Below, one piece after another: positions 31,450 to 41,743 of a DNA stretch of 64,000 bases. Position 1 is the first letter of the stretch, and every line of letters starts with the position of its first letter. The notes under the pieces are model-generated. The model was not told the DNA's origin. It did no database searches and saw nothing but the letters and a program-made list of their open reading frames with translations. The DNA is from Phymatolithon calcareum (taxonomy: Eukaryota; Rhodophyta; Florideophyceae; Hapalidiales). The position numbers and the translations under genes were made by a program. Where the stretch lies: NCBI GenBank assembly GCA_977006965.1, contig OZ345381.1, forward strand, positions 1,364,001 to 1,428,000, written 5' to 3'.

Positions 31450-32157
31450 TGTGTCCTAGAATAGACTACCTTCAACAATTGAATTTCAAGGAATCGTCGC
31501 CAGTTTAGGACAGTTCACAAAACGAAAATAAAGTTCACAACAGTTAGCTCCTCGACTGTTTGCCATGCCTGTACAACTTCCTTCTTCTTCCAGTAGAGTT
31601 TATGCCAAGATAACTGAATTTTCAGAGTCGTTTCGTATGAGCTCTTCATATGTCTCGCATATTCAGCGCGAACGTCCTTCTATGTCGCTAGTTTGCTGCA
31701 ACATTTTGTGAAATAAAGGTTTTCCCGTCCTGGAAGGCTTCAATGGTCTCACGCGCAGAGGGCGAGAGCGAACTCACTGGTCTTACGGGACCTCAAGGAC
31801 AGAATATTTCCGCTGCCCTTCGTCGCAAGGGAGTTTATGTTCCCCGAATTGAGAACATTAGGAAATTTACTTCTAGCTCTACCGGCACAGGCCACATTTC
31901 CAATCGCTGACCACTTTTATTGAAGGGTTCTCAGTATATTCCCCTTTTGTTCAACGTGTGCGAGGACAGTTTTTCCAAGAGGTTCGATATTCTACATATG
32001 CCTGTTAGATGCTGAAATAAGCCATTATTTCGTCACTATAGCAGAGTAACATACAGAACGGCCCGCTCATCTTGGTTCTTCCATAGGGCTGTTTCATGGG
32101 AGAAACTCTTTAGATCGAAAACAGGTACATGTTTCGAAGCACTTCTTGACTGGTTCA
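31450..32157. other. Intergenic, nothing recognised
   Basis: No supported gene or repeat. Confidence 0.35.
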
Positions 32158-32232
32158 CTACGCCGCCGGAGCTGGTCGGGGCTTTTGTGGCTGTGGCTTG
32201 GCTGGCTTGGACGGCTTAATCGGCTTTTCCAT
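32158..32232 (-). CDS. Small proline-rich peptide ORF, PRPAPAA family (24 aa)
   Basis: ATG 32232 to TAG 32158 with an in-frame TGA two codons before the ATG, so the peptide must start here unless spliced. It starts MEKPIKPSKPAKP, a KP-repeat, and ends QKPRPAPAA. It lacks the non-proline N-terminal half of the 33-residue members. The copy at 48559 has the same ME(K)P start and QKPRP core. Confidence 0.45.
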   Translation of the reverse strand: MEKPIKPSKPAKPQPQKPRPAPAA

Positions 32233-32334
32233 TTTAGTTCAAGTGGACGGGATGCAATTGAAACCAAGTTTGGTGGGATCTGGCAGAGATTTTCTGGGCA
32301 ATTCTAGTGTAACCAATGCTTATGTATGAATTCG

Positions 32335-32450
32335 TTCTGTAATCGCTGGGAGTGTAAAGATAAGGTTGGGTTTATCTTGAAAAGGGGTGATCTCGCTCTG
32401 ATGCAATGCCTCAGTCTAAGGTGCGATCAGGATCGCGGCTTAAATACGGG
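32335..32450 (-). repeat. Truncated solo LTR of the short LTR element
   Basis: TGTAATCGCTGGGAGTG at 32336 and then GATAAGGTTGGGTTTATC match the LTRs at 4634 and 5932. Similarity fades after GGTGCGATCAGGATCGC. Confidence 0.75.
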
Positions 32451-32627
32451 CGGGGGCGAGCAATTGCACACCCTGCAGAAAGAGGGGGAACTAGCCGACA
32501 CTAGACTAATAGTACGTTGAGTGTTAGTCTCTGACTGCTATAAATCCGTTGTTTTCTCGTGGAAGAGTCGTTCACCATACTGTGTTGACAGTGTTGGTGG
32601 ATAGATCGCAAGGAGCGGTTATAAAGC

Positions 32628-32635
32628 TCCTAGAT
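32628..32635. repeat. SINE target duplication, left copy
   Basis: TCCTAGAT, matching 44881-44888 after the Ty3 element is removed. Confidence 0.65.
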
Positions 32636-32637
32636 TC
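32633..32637. repeat. 5-bp target duplication of Ty3 element, left copy
   Basis: GATTC, identical to 44580-44584. Confidence 0.9.
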
Positions 32638-33244
32638 TGTGATAATACAAAATGGGACTGTTCCCGACCCCCTTTGACAGCGTGTACACGTGGACACGCT
32701 GTCCGAATCCCGCGAAACTTCTAGTTAGCGACGCGCTAGCCACGTGTCCAGCGCTTAGGTAGCATAGCACTTAACCGCCGTCGTCGGCGAGGGAATAAAC
32801 CAACAAGGGGTTTTCGGAAGCACACACACACTCGACTGGCTCAGCCACCGTCAAGGCTCCCAAGGGATTTAGGACCCAGTGCTCGCCAACGACCGCCGTT
32901 CTGACCCCACTGAGTGTGTGTTGCTAAGGGAAACCCCTGTGTTACCACTTTTGTTACGTCGCCTGCGACGTGCCGGCTTGCTCACCACTTCACCTTGACG
33001 TTGATCGGCTTGTCTACCCCTGCCAAACCCTGCGTAGGGTGATCGCCTCGTGTCTGTCGATGACTACCGCCGTCCTAGACACTTCGGGGTGTTTACAGTC
33101 CACCCCGGCGTCACTTCCACCGTTGGGAGTGACGCCAAACCGCTCTACCACCCGCTTTCTGGCCCACTAACCGTCTGCCTCAGGTGCACACGGAACGAAC
33201 GGTCGTTCACCCTGAGCTACCACCGAACGAACCGTTTCGTTACA
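32638..33244 (+). repeat. 5' LTR of Ty3 element
   Basis: 607 bp; starts TGTGATAATAC, ends CGTTTCGTTACA. About 99.5% identical to 43972-44579 by direct comparison. Confidence 0.97.
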
Positions 33245-33245
33245 G

Positions 33246-33262
33246 TGGTCTCCCGACCTAGA
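33246..33262 (+). promoter_or_regulatory. Candidate primer binding site
   Basis: TGGTCTCCCGACCTAGA begins one base after the LTR. The TGG start would pair with a tRNA 3' CCA; which tRNA cannot be told from the window. Confidence 0.45.
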
Positions 33263-35106
33263 AGATCAAAGGTGATCTCGGGCCAAGAACCACGTCTCTT
33301 GAAGGAAGCGCCTCCGAAAGCGCGCAAGACTCGTATAAGACCGCCGTCGGTTCTATCAAGATGGTAGACCCGACTGAGACTCGGTCTCACAATCAAGACC
33401 GAGACCAAGTTGCTCAAGACCCGACCGACACCGTTGTCGAGTCGGGCCCCTCATCCAGGAACCCGGTGAAACCGACTTCGGTTTCGCACTGTACCCCAGT
33501 ACGTCGTCGCTCTGCGCGATTGACGGGGCAGGAGGTCCTGCCCCCGCTGCCGTTGCACGAGCGGCTGTCGTACAGCAAGAGAGGGAAGACCACCAAGGCT
33601 GGACCTTCCAGCCTTCCTCCGTTGAGGCCGGCACGGGCGACGTCGCCTGTGCCAATACCTCGATCTGCTTCCCAATTCGCCAGCGTTGGCGACCCCCGTG
33701 GTGATGACGGGTCAAGGTCGCCGAGCGAACACGACGTTGCCGACGACGGCTCCGACTCCACGGGGAGTCACAAGAGCGAGGCCACTGACGGCAGTGCGCG
33801 CCAAGGTGGAGATGTCCGTAGGATGACGGACCTCTTGAAGGATATGTTCGGAGAGTGGACCCGCGCCGAGGCGGTCCGAGCTAGTGGTCGAGTCGACATG
33901 CTGCGCCAATCCTTCCGGGAGGATATTTCCGCTACTCTGGCCGTCCAGCGCGTCCAGCTCCAGGAAGACATCAAGAAGTCGTTAAGTGACTACACTCCGG
34001 CCAAGGACTTCGACAAGCTGGCACTCCGTGTGGACCAGTTATCCGACCAGGTCCGCGCCTTCGGGAACCCACGGTCTGCACGTGCCCAAGGAACGACGGC
34101 GCTACCGTTGGCACCGCCGCTACATCGCAGCGGACTCCAAGAAGACTCTGACGAGGAATCCACGGAGAAGGAGCTGGTTCATGAGGGATATGGAACCGCC
34201 AGGAGCGCACCGCCGAAGTCAGAGGTGCGCACCACCATGGGCGCCTCCCCGAAGACGAGGAGGTCACCGCGGACAGTTTGGCATGAAGACTCCACGGTAA
34301 CCCGCTCAGTGCTGGCTCCATCAACGTTGATGGGCCCGCCCGAGCATGGTATAGTCGAGATCAAGCCAGCCGATGAGCGCTTCACGAGGGCGCTCTCATA
34401 CCGCCGTTATCGCCTGGAGAACTTGGGAACGGTCCTCACTCCGGAGGTGTCAAGGAATCTTGGCATTTGGTCACGTCGACTTAAGCATCAGATGGAGCGG
34501 AATACCTTCGATGGCAAGAACCCGGTTGGCATCCTCACCTTTTTGGCGTCATTCAAGAGAGCCCTTGACGGCGAGGATATCCCAGAGTGTGCAGCGTTGC
34601 AACTCACAGCGCACTTCCTCGACGGCGAGCCGAAGTACACCTTCCAGGCCATGATGGACGATGCCGAAGGCGGCTATGGAGGATTCAACGCCTGGCCCCA
34701 CGCGGTACAATTTCTCCTCGAGACATACGCAACGGACTCGAATATCGAGAACGCCATCGACGGGGTTGAAGACCTTCGCATGAACCCAAGGGAGTCCATC
34801 GAGGATTTTCGCGTACGACTAACGTCAGCCGCCAGGGAGCTGGCCGGAGAATACCCACAGGATGCGCTGGTGAACCGGTTCATCAGAAACCTGCCCCAGA
34901 ATGTCCGTGAACTCGTGCGCCTCGAAGCGCACAAGTTCAAGGGACCGGCTGCTTTGTCCAAGATATCGAATATTGCCAGTGCGATTCACAAGTCGCACAC
35001 GAACCTGCGCGCCGACGCGCAGAAGTCGAAGAATGTCCGATTCAAGGCCCTCGCGGTGGATAGCCATAGGCGCCGCCTGTACCGGGAATGGTCCGATGTG
35101 CCTAAG

Positions 35107-35119
35107 TCGAGCACTCACG
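35107..35119. repeat. Target duplication (13 bp) of insertion in gag, left copy
   Basis: TCGAGCACTCACG; the right copy 36039-36051 is TCGAGCGCTCACG (12 of 13 match). Confidence 0.85.
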
Positions 35120-35389
35120 GGGGGGGGAAATTGTATGTTTTTATTTTACAAGCCCTCAACGCCGGTATTCACCAACAACAGAGCAGCTTGGGTCTCAGTA
35201 ACTACCCTGTGTAACAATTATGTTCCCAAATCACAATTGCTGCACTCATCTCCATCATCTCCAACTCTAGTATCCATCACTTGCTACGTTCTTCTTCTTC
35301 GCAGTAAAAATTGCCGAGTAGGGCAAACCTCCGCAGTCGGAGGTCTTCTCGGCGCGCTCGCATAACTTCCGGGGGGCTAATAAAGGGAA

Positions 35390-35700
35390 GCCCTCTCGGG
35401 GGACAACTTTTGTGGGCTCTTAACATCAGGGGGTGTGCTCTTCAACGAGAGCTCGCTCGGGGGGACAGCTACAGGTAGGCGCTCTTCAACGAGTGCTCTT
35501 TCGGGGGGACAACTTCGGGAGGCTCTTCAACGAGGCCTCGCTCTCGCTCGCGGGGGCAACTTGGAGGGTGGCGTTCGTCAACGGAGGCTCGCTCGGGGGG
35601 ACAACTTCGGGGGTTCCTTCAACGGAAACCCACTTGGGGGGACATCTTGCGCGGCTCCAAAAACGGAACCTCGCTCGGGGGGACAACTTCGGTGGGGACT
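35390..35700. repeat. G-rich minisatellite, about seven 39-64 bp units
   Basis: GGGGGGACAACTT-type cores at about 35396, 35460, 35503, 35549, 35594, 35636 and 35675, mostly followed by CTCTTCAACG or a variant. Confidence 0.8.
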
Positions 35701-35947
35701 ATCGGCGCGGGTTCCGGTTTCCGCGTCGGCGACAACTAGTCTTGCACCGGGTATGATATCGATAGTTTCATACATTCAGCACGTAGCACGATTTCTGATA
35801 TTTCGCGTCGGTTCGCGGAATGTTTCGGGGTCAGCACTCTTCACTTGGTCTTCAGCGGGGCAGCGTTCTTCATCGCGACAACCGATTTCGGCGGAGAAGC
35901 CGCCAAAATGCGCGCATTCGTCAAAGCATTCGTCGTGGTCAAAAATA

Positions 35948-35974
35948 CCGGCGCGGGCTACCCGCCCGCGCCGG
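35948..35974. repeat. GC-rich hairpin, 11-bp perfect arms, 5-nt loop
   Basis: CCGGCGCGGGC (35948-35958) and GCCCGCGCCGG (35964-35974), inside the gag insertion. Confidence 0.85.
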
Positions 35975-36038
35975 AAATCTTCAGTTTCGTGTCTCGTGCG
36001 CCGTTCGGTCCGGTTCAGGTTTCCTTCTCAGGCGTTTG

Positions 36039-36051
36039 TCGAGCGCTCACG
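36039..36051. repeat. Target duplication (13 bp) of insertion in gag, right copy
   Basis: TCGAGCGCTCACG. Confidence 0.85.
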
Positions 36052-36547
36052 ACATTCCTCCCCCATCGTATGCCCAGCGCCACCGCGACGACGCGGTGGC
36101 CATGATGGAAGGAGAGGAGCTGCCTCCACCATCGGACTCGGGCTATACTCCCACGGTGGAGTACTCCACCCGACCGGGAGACATGACCCCGGGCCAGTAC
36201 ATGGAGGAGGTGCACGCTGTCAAAGATGGCCGACCTAGGTATCCCCCTCGTCCGCAGCAGTCGCCAGAGACCACACGTACGAGAGAGAACCCCTTGATTC
36301 CCCTGGTATGTTTCATCTGTTACCTCCTCGGGCACCGGAGCATCGAATGCAGGCATCGCGGCCGCAACGACCGTGACTTCGAGTCCTGGAAGACGACCAA
36401 CTTTGGCCGTCTCTTGGAGTGGCAACGCCTCTGGTTGCAGAGCATCAACCAGGCTCCGGATTCGAAGAAGCCGACTGCGCCCACGGGGACACAGCCAGCT
36501 CCGGACGACGCTCCTCCTGTTCCAGGACCGCCCGGCTTACCCGTCCA

Positions 36548-36563
36548 GGCCCAGAAAAACTAG
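36548..36563 (+). promoter_or_regulatory. Possible -1 frameshift site at gag end
   Basis: Gag ends CAG AAA AAC TAG. The next open frame (LGAGSHRCDPPLV) is -1 relative to gag. GAAAAAC directly before the stop resembles a slippery heptamer but is not canonical (first base G). Confidence 0.35.
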
Positions 36564-36564
36564 G

Positions 36565-39500
36565 AGCGGGTTCGCACCGTTGCGACCCGCCCCTAGTCAC
36601 CTCACCACGACCAACGGTGGTCACGGCGAGCGTGCTCCCCTTGCGCAAGGCGGCCCGCTTCCGTACTTGCGCCTCCCCTCTTTCCAAGTCGAATCAGTTC
36701 CCAGGTAAAATCACAGGCACTGTTGCCCCTTGTTCTTACCTGTCGCCCCCAACGTTGACGAAGTCGCCAACGTCGATTCGAGAAACGCCGTATGGGCTAC
36801 CGCCAAAACTTACGCTTGACGAGTATAGGGTGGACCCCATCTTCAAGTTGTCGGGCATCAACTACAAGGTTGACGCCAAGGTCGAAGTCGGCCCAGGCGA
36901 GTCGACACAGGGGCGGGCCCGAACCTCATCCGTGAGGACCTCGTCTCGGCAGCAGCCCTCGCGACCATCGACACTTCCAGAGAAGTGGTCAACCTCGCCA
37001 GCGCCTCTGGCCACGGACTTGATACTGTGGGCATAGTCCACCTGCCGGTTAACGTCGGCACTCAGACAACGAACCACGCCTTCGTGGTTTCCAAGACTTT
37101 GAATGCCGATGTCCTTTTGGGGTGTGAGTTCATGGATAATGCCGTGGAGGACATCCGCATCCAGCGACGGTGCCTGGAGCTGCTCAATGGAGACACGGTT
37201 CCCATCGCGCGAAGGCGCGCGACAAACCCGACGCATACTTCGACCACTGAGTCGAAGATGCTCTCCACACGAAGCCAATCAGCCCACTGGAGACTCCGGT
37301 CGACGGCAACCGTCACCCTCCCTTCCCGCACACAAGGGTTCGTACCCGTGCAAGGCGCCATGCGTGGACTCCATATCCTCACGTCCAAGCCATCCCTCTT
37401 CGATAAGTACCGTTGCGTCGTGGCAAACGGTGTCGCCGACATCCGACCGCTCGTACCCTTCATGGTCCAGGTAGCCAACCTCTCCGACCGCCCCGTCACG
37501 ATACGCAAGCACATGTGCCTGGCCTCCACAGTGGGAGCGCCCCATGCCGACTGTGTCCTCGAAGTATCACCCGACCTTAACGTTAAGGAGGGGGTGGCGG
37601 GTGAGTCACTGAACGGCCAGTCCCACAAACCGCTATCACAACAAGAAAGTAGGGCGTTCACGCACCTGAACACCAAGAAGGAGCGCAAGCCGGACATCGT
37701 CAGCGTCGACGAAATCCCGCTCCCAGACATCGACGGCGATGACCAAACAAAGGTTCGAGGTATGCTCGAACCATTCAAAGAAATGTGGCGGCCGGGAAAA
37801 GTGGGCAAGGTCCACGGGACCGAGCACCACATCGACATCGAAGAAGGCGGAAGGCCGCAATTCTCACAGCCGTACAGGGCCGGCCCTTACGCGCGCAAGG
37901 TCATCAAGAACACGATAAACGAGATGATTGACCAGGACATCATTGAGCCAGCCCGCTCCGAGTGGGCTGCTCCAGTCGTACTGGCTCCGAAGCCGGACGG
38001 CACGCTCAGGTTCTGTGTCGACTATCGTCGCCTCAACTCGGTAACCATCAAGGACAGGTACCCGTTGCCGCGCATGGAGGACTGCCTTGATAGCCTAGGC
38101 GACGCCCAGTTCTTCTCCACACTGGACTGTAACTGGGGTTTCTGGCAGATCCCCCTTGCCGCCAAGGATAGGCCGAAGACGGCGTTCACCACCTTTGCTG
38201 GAACGTTCCAGTACAAGCGCATGCCGTTCGGTCTCTGCAACGCCCCAGCCTCATACCAGCGCACACTGGACATCCTCCTCGCAGGAATCAAGTGGAAGAC
38301 TTGCCTCGTCTACGTAGACAATGTCATAATCTTCTCCAAGTCCTTTGAGGAACACCTAGGCGACGTCGCCGAGGTGCTCTCAATCCTGCACGATGCCGGA
38401 TTGTCGCTGAACATGCGAAAGTGCAAGTTCTTCAGTCGAACAGTCGACTACCTTGGGCACGTCGTCAGCCCCGGACGGTTAGAAGTGGCCACGAAGAACA
38501 CGCAGAGCATAACGAAGTCGCTATACCCCACAACCCAGACGGAGCTACGGAGCTTCCTGGGCATGTGCAATATGTATCGCCGCTTCGTGCCTAACTTTGC
38601 GCACGTCGCCGCTCCACTCAACCGGCTGCTTATGAAGGGCCAACAATTCCACCTTCCGCCTCCTACGGAGGAGACGAGGGAGGCGTTCGAGCTGCTGCGG
38701 TCAACGTTGACCGCTCCGCCAGTCCTCCAGCTACCTGACCCCGAGAAGAAGTATTCTCTCGATACGGACGCCAGCGCCTACCAAGCGGGCTGCGCCCTGT
38801 TCCAGGAAGGGGACGACGGCGTCCGACATCCAATTGGATTCTGGTCCCGCTCGCTCACGGAAGCGGAGCGGAACTACAGCGCCGGAGAACGCGAGGCTTT
38901 GGCCATCATATTCGCGGTACAGACACTCCACCCGTACCTGTGGGGTCGGCACTTCGTAGTGTACACTGACCACCAGGCCCTCCGTTGGGTCTTCAACTTG
39001 CATGATCAGACCGGTCGGCTTGCAAGATGGGCGCTCAGGTTACAGGACTTCGACTTCGAAGTCAAGTATAAGAAGGGCAGCGATAACGTCGTTGCAGACG
39101 CTGTCTCTCGCCTGCCCACCTATGGTCACTGTGACGTAGAGGTCGACGTCGACCTCCCCTTGTACCTCGTCGACCACCCTTCTTGCCCTACGTTGAACAA
39201 GAAGGTGAACGTCGCGTCCTGGGACCGCCACGACGGGGACTTCGAAGAAGAGGTCTTGAACCGTGAGCACCAGACACCTGACGCGTGTGAGGCATTTTCC
39301 CTTGAAGAGGCTAGAATTGAGCTCATCACCGCTGATGAGCTGCTCAAGGCGCAGGCGGAGGACGACGAGTGCCGGAAGATCACCAAACTCATTGACCACG
39401 GTGAGACACGCGATTACGAATTCGACACACGCGGCCTTATAGTTCGCATCGCCACAGTTGACGGTGCCGAACAGGCCTTCATTCCGAAGATATTGAGGGC

Positions 39501-41094
39501 CCGAGCGCTCTATCTCGCGCACCATACGCCTGTGGCTGGACACCCGGGTGTCTCTCGGCAGTACTACACCATGCGCCGTAGCATGTACTGGCCACTGATG
39601 ATCTCAGACGTCCGGAGTTGCTGCCTTCGATGTGACGCCTGCGCCAGAGAACGAGTGAAGCTGCGGACACACCAGTCACCTTTGACTCTGTTCCCAGCGA
39701 ACGGACCGCTCGAGTACGTCGCAGTCGACATACTCGGTCCACTTCCTCGTGCCACTTCGGGCCACCGCTTCATCCTCGTGATGACGGACAGGTTTTCGAA
39801 ATTCACCCGTGCCGTCGCGATGAGGACGATCACCGCCATCGCGGTCGCCAAAGTCTTCTTGGAGTTCTGGATATTCTCCTATGGTGCGCCGGCCCACGTG
39901 GTGACGGGCAATGGGAGCCAATTCACATCAAAGATGTTCGAGTTTCTCTGCTCGCATCTGGGGGTAAGGCATGCGTTGACGTCAACGTACCACCCCCAGA
40001 CGAACGGCCAGGCCGAGAGGTTCAATCGCACGCTGCTGGCCAGCTTGAGGGCGTTCGTAGGCGAGCACCCCAAAACCTGGCCAGAGTTCGTAGGTGCAGT
40101 CACCTACGCATACAACACGCAAGTCCACGCGTCGACAAAGGTGCCGCCGTTCGACTTGGTGGTGACTGCACCACCGGCAGCGATGGTAATCGAGAGAACC
40201 CCGGAGTTTGAAACGAGCGCCAGCCATCCGAGCGCTCGGAACCGGTTCCGCAGGTACATCCGCTCGCTGGTGACGGACGCCAAGGAGGAGCTTGCGAAGT
40301 CGCAAGCTTCTTACAAGGAAGCGTTTGACCGTCACGTTCGACCACTCACTCAACCGCAGACGGGTGAGTGGGTCTTCGTAGAGCGAGCTGGTCCCACGGA
40401 GGACGCGAGCTCAGGTGAAAGACGCCGTGATAAGTTGACGTGGAAAACCACAGGGCCGTACGAGGTCATCGCCCACGACGAGAGTACAGTTACTCTCGAT
40501 CGTGACGGCTTAGTTGAAAAGGTCAACCGGGATCGTGAGTCTCGCGCGTACCATCGACGCGAAGACGGCATGCTCGATGCAATCAAAGACCGCAAAGAGG
40601 AGGAGAAAGCGACGGCGCTTGGCCGCCTCCCGAAGGGCGGCATCACCCATGGCAAGGTAGACACCGAAGTCGGTGCGAAAGGAAGGGCGCAAATGCCAAT
40701 GTCTACTGTAAACTTGCCGACAACACACGATTCGGAAGCAGATCCACGGGGATCTCCGGGGAAAAGGCACGCCAGAAGTGCGGCGACACCTTCCACTCCC
40801 CGTGTGACGCCCCGTGGCGTCACACAAGCCAAGGGTGCCTCACGGCCATTACCAGTCGGCACCGATGCCCAGCTCGATCACCCGCCTACGGAGGCTGGTG
40901 GCGAATACGTGCTCGACCGCGTCGTCGACTTCGACGAGCGCGATGGCATACGCTGCCGATGGTATGGATACGGAGCCGATGCGGACACGTGGCAGAAACC
41001 TGGGGACGTCCCCTACAGCAAGGTGCGCGCCTTCTTCCGTCGGCAACGGAAGAAGACGCCGAGGGACCTACGCCTGGCATGCCGACCCTGCTAA
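36565..41094 (+). pseudogene. Pol of Ty3 element: protease, RT, RNase H, integrase, chromodomain
   Basis: The pol start lies in the -1 frame after gag (to about 36900: KLSGINYKVDAKVEVG). It changes frame before the protease motif VDTGAGPNLIRE (36901-36936), which opens the long frame to 41094. RT has FCVDYRRLNSVTIKDRYPLP and FSTLDCNWGFWQI, but the YxDD box is YVDN (38311-38322). RNase H keeps DTDAS, GEREALAI and YTDH. Integrase keeps the HHCC finger (HTPVAGH...CDAC), the first Asp (VAVDILGPLP) and Glu (NGQAERFNRTL), but the second Asp is Gly (VVTGNGSQFTS, codon 39907). The chromodomain at about 40900-41070 (EYVLDRVVDFDERDGIRCRW, YGADADTWQ) places it among chromoviruses. Two catalytic losses and a frameshift make this copy defective for its own transposition. 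Confidence 0.93.
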
Positions 41095-41743
41095 GGGTCG
41101 ATGACCGTAAGAACGGTGCGACGATGGCGTCGCTCCGTTCCGCTGCCGGCGACTTCGCCAACGCGGGTGCGAAGCCAGCGCCCATTCGCAAACGCCACGA
41201 GGGGGCGACGGCGTCTTGAAGACCAAGAGCCTGCAACGTCACAAGCTCACTTCCGCGACACAGAGATGGAAGTAGAGTTGGGCGTCAGCAACATTGCTTT
41301 CTGAATGTAGGGAAGTGTTCCTTCATATCATACATTTGACACTGAGTATCAAATGTATGATAATCCTTCCCGAATTTCGCGAAATGTTCCTCTTTGTTAT
41401 ACATCGCGCGGCCACCAAAGGGGTCGGCCGGCCATTACGACAGGGTCACGACGCCCAGTACATCGCCGTCGATGTCTGGGTTCAATAGGTGGAAAAAGGC
41501 TCCTCCGCGACGTCGCCACCAGGAAGCGGAGCCGGACGTCACAGTGAACGCCCGGCTCTGGCACGCTCGTGCCACGAGGCCTACCGCTGCGCTTAGTCAC
41601 GACCGTTGGTGACTTGCCGCGCCCATCCCAACGAGGGCCGAGTCGAAGGCGACGTTGCTTTCCGAAATGAGGTCGGCGTACTAGGCACACCGACCTCGCA
41701 AGACTACGAAGCTTTACTGGCAAAGTCAATACTACGCAGTCCA
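41095..41743. other. Noncoding spacer between pol and antisense ORF
   Basis: No conserved ORF. Both genes end here, converging, so termination signals for both strands may lie within. Confidence 0.5.
41326..41362. repeat. Perfect hairpin, 14-bp arms, 9-nt loop
   Basis: TATCATACATTTGA (41326-41339) and TCAAATGTATGATA (41349-41362), midway between the convergent pol and antisense stops. Confidence 0.9.

Larger units (their letters stand above)
35120..36038 (-). mobile_element. LINE-dependent passenger inserted in gag, C-tract 3' end
   Basis: A 919-bp insertion between 13-bp near-identical repeats. Read on the minus strand its 3' end is GGGCTTGTAAAATAAAAACA then TACAATTTCCCCCCCCC. This resembles LINE-B (GGGAGCTTTTAAAATAAATC then AACACATATTCCCC). 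No RT is encoded. It holds a G-rich minisatellite and a GC hairpin. It is best read as a non-autonomous element or chimera moved by the C-tailed LINE family. Confidence 0.7.
33361..36563 (+). pseudogene. Gag of Ty3 element, split by a 919-bp insertion
   Basis: ATG 33361 opens a 617-codon frame ending early at 35214 inside the insertion. Residues 1-190 are charged and Pro/Ser-rich, then a coiled-coil (FDKLALRVDQLSDQVRAF). A capsid-like domain at about residues 335-560 has FLASFKRALDGEDIPECAAL and RLTSAARELAGEYPQDALVN. Downstream of the insertion the frame (36052-36563) carries the zinc knuckle CFICYLLGHRSIEC (CxxCx4Hx4C). Removing the insertion and one target copy leaves the two halves in phase, so gag was intact before the hit. 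Gag would form the particle and bind RNA; this copy cannot make full-length Gag. Confidence 0.85.

Noticed and set aside
35435-36238. 267-codon plus-strand ORF across the gag insertion
   Set aside because: It runs through the minisatellite and crosses the insertion junction out of phase with gag; the real gag frame is the overlapping one carrying the zinc knuckle.
37062-37838. 258-codon minus-strand ORF opposite pol, and similar ones at 40350-40862 and 33356-33761
   Set aside because: They lie opposite the strongly supported gag/pol coding strand in a GC-rich element and show no motif; they are mirror-frame artefacts.
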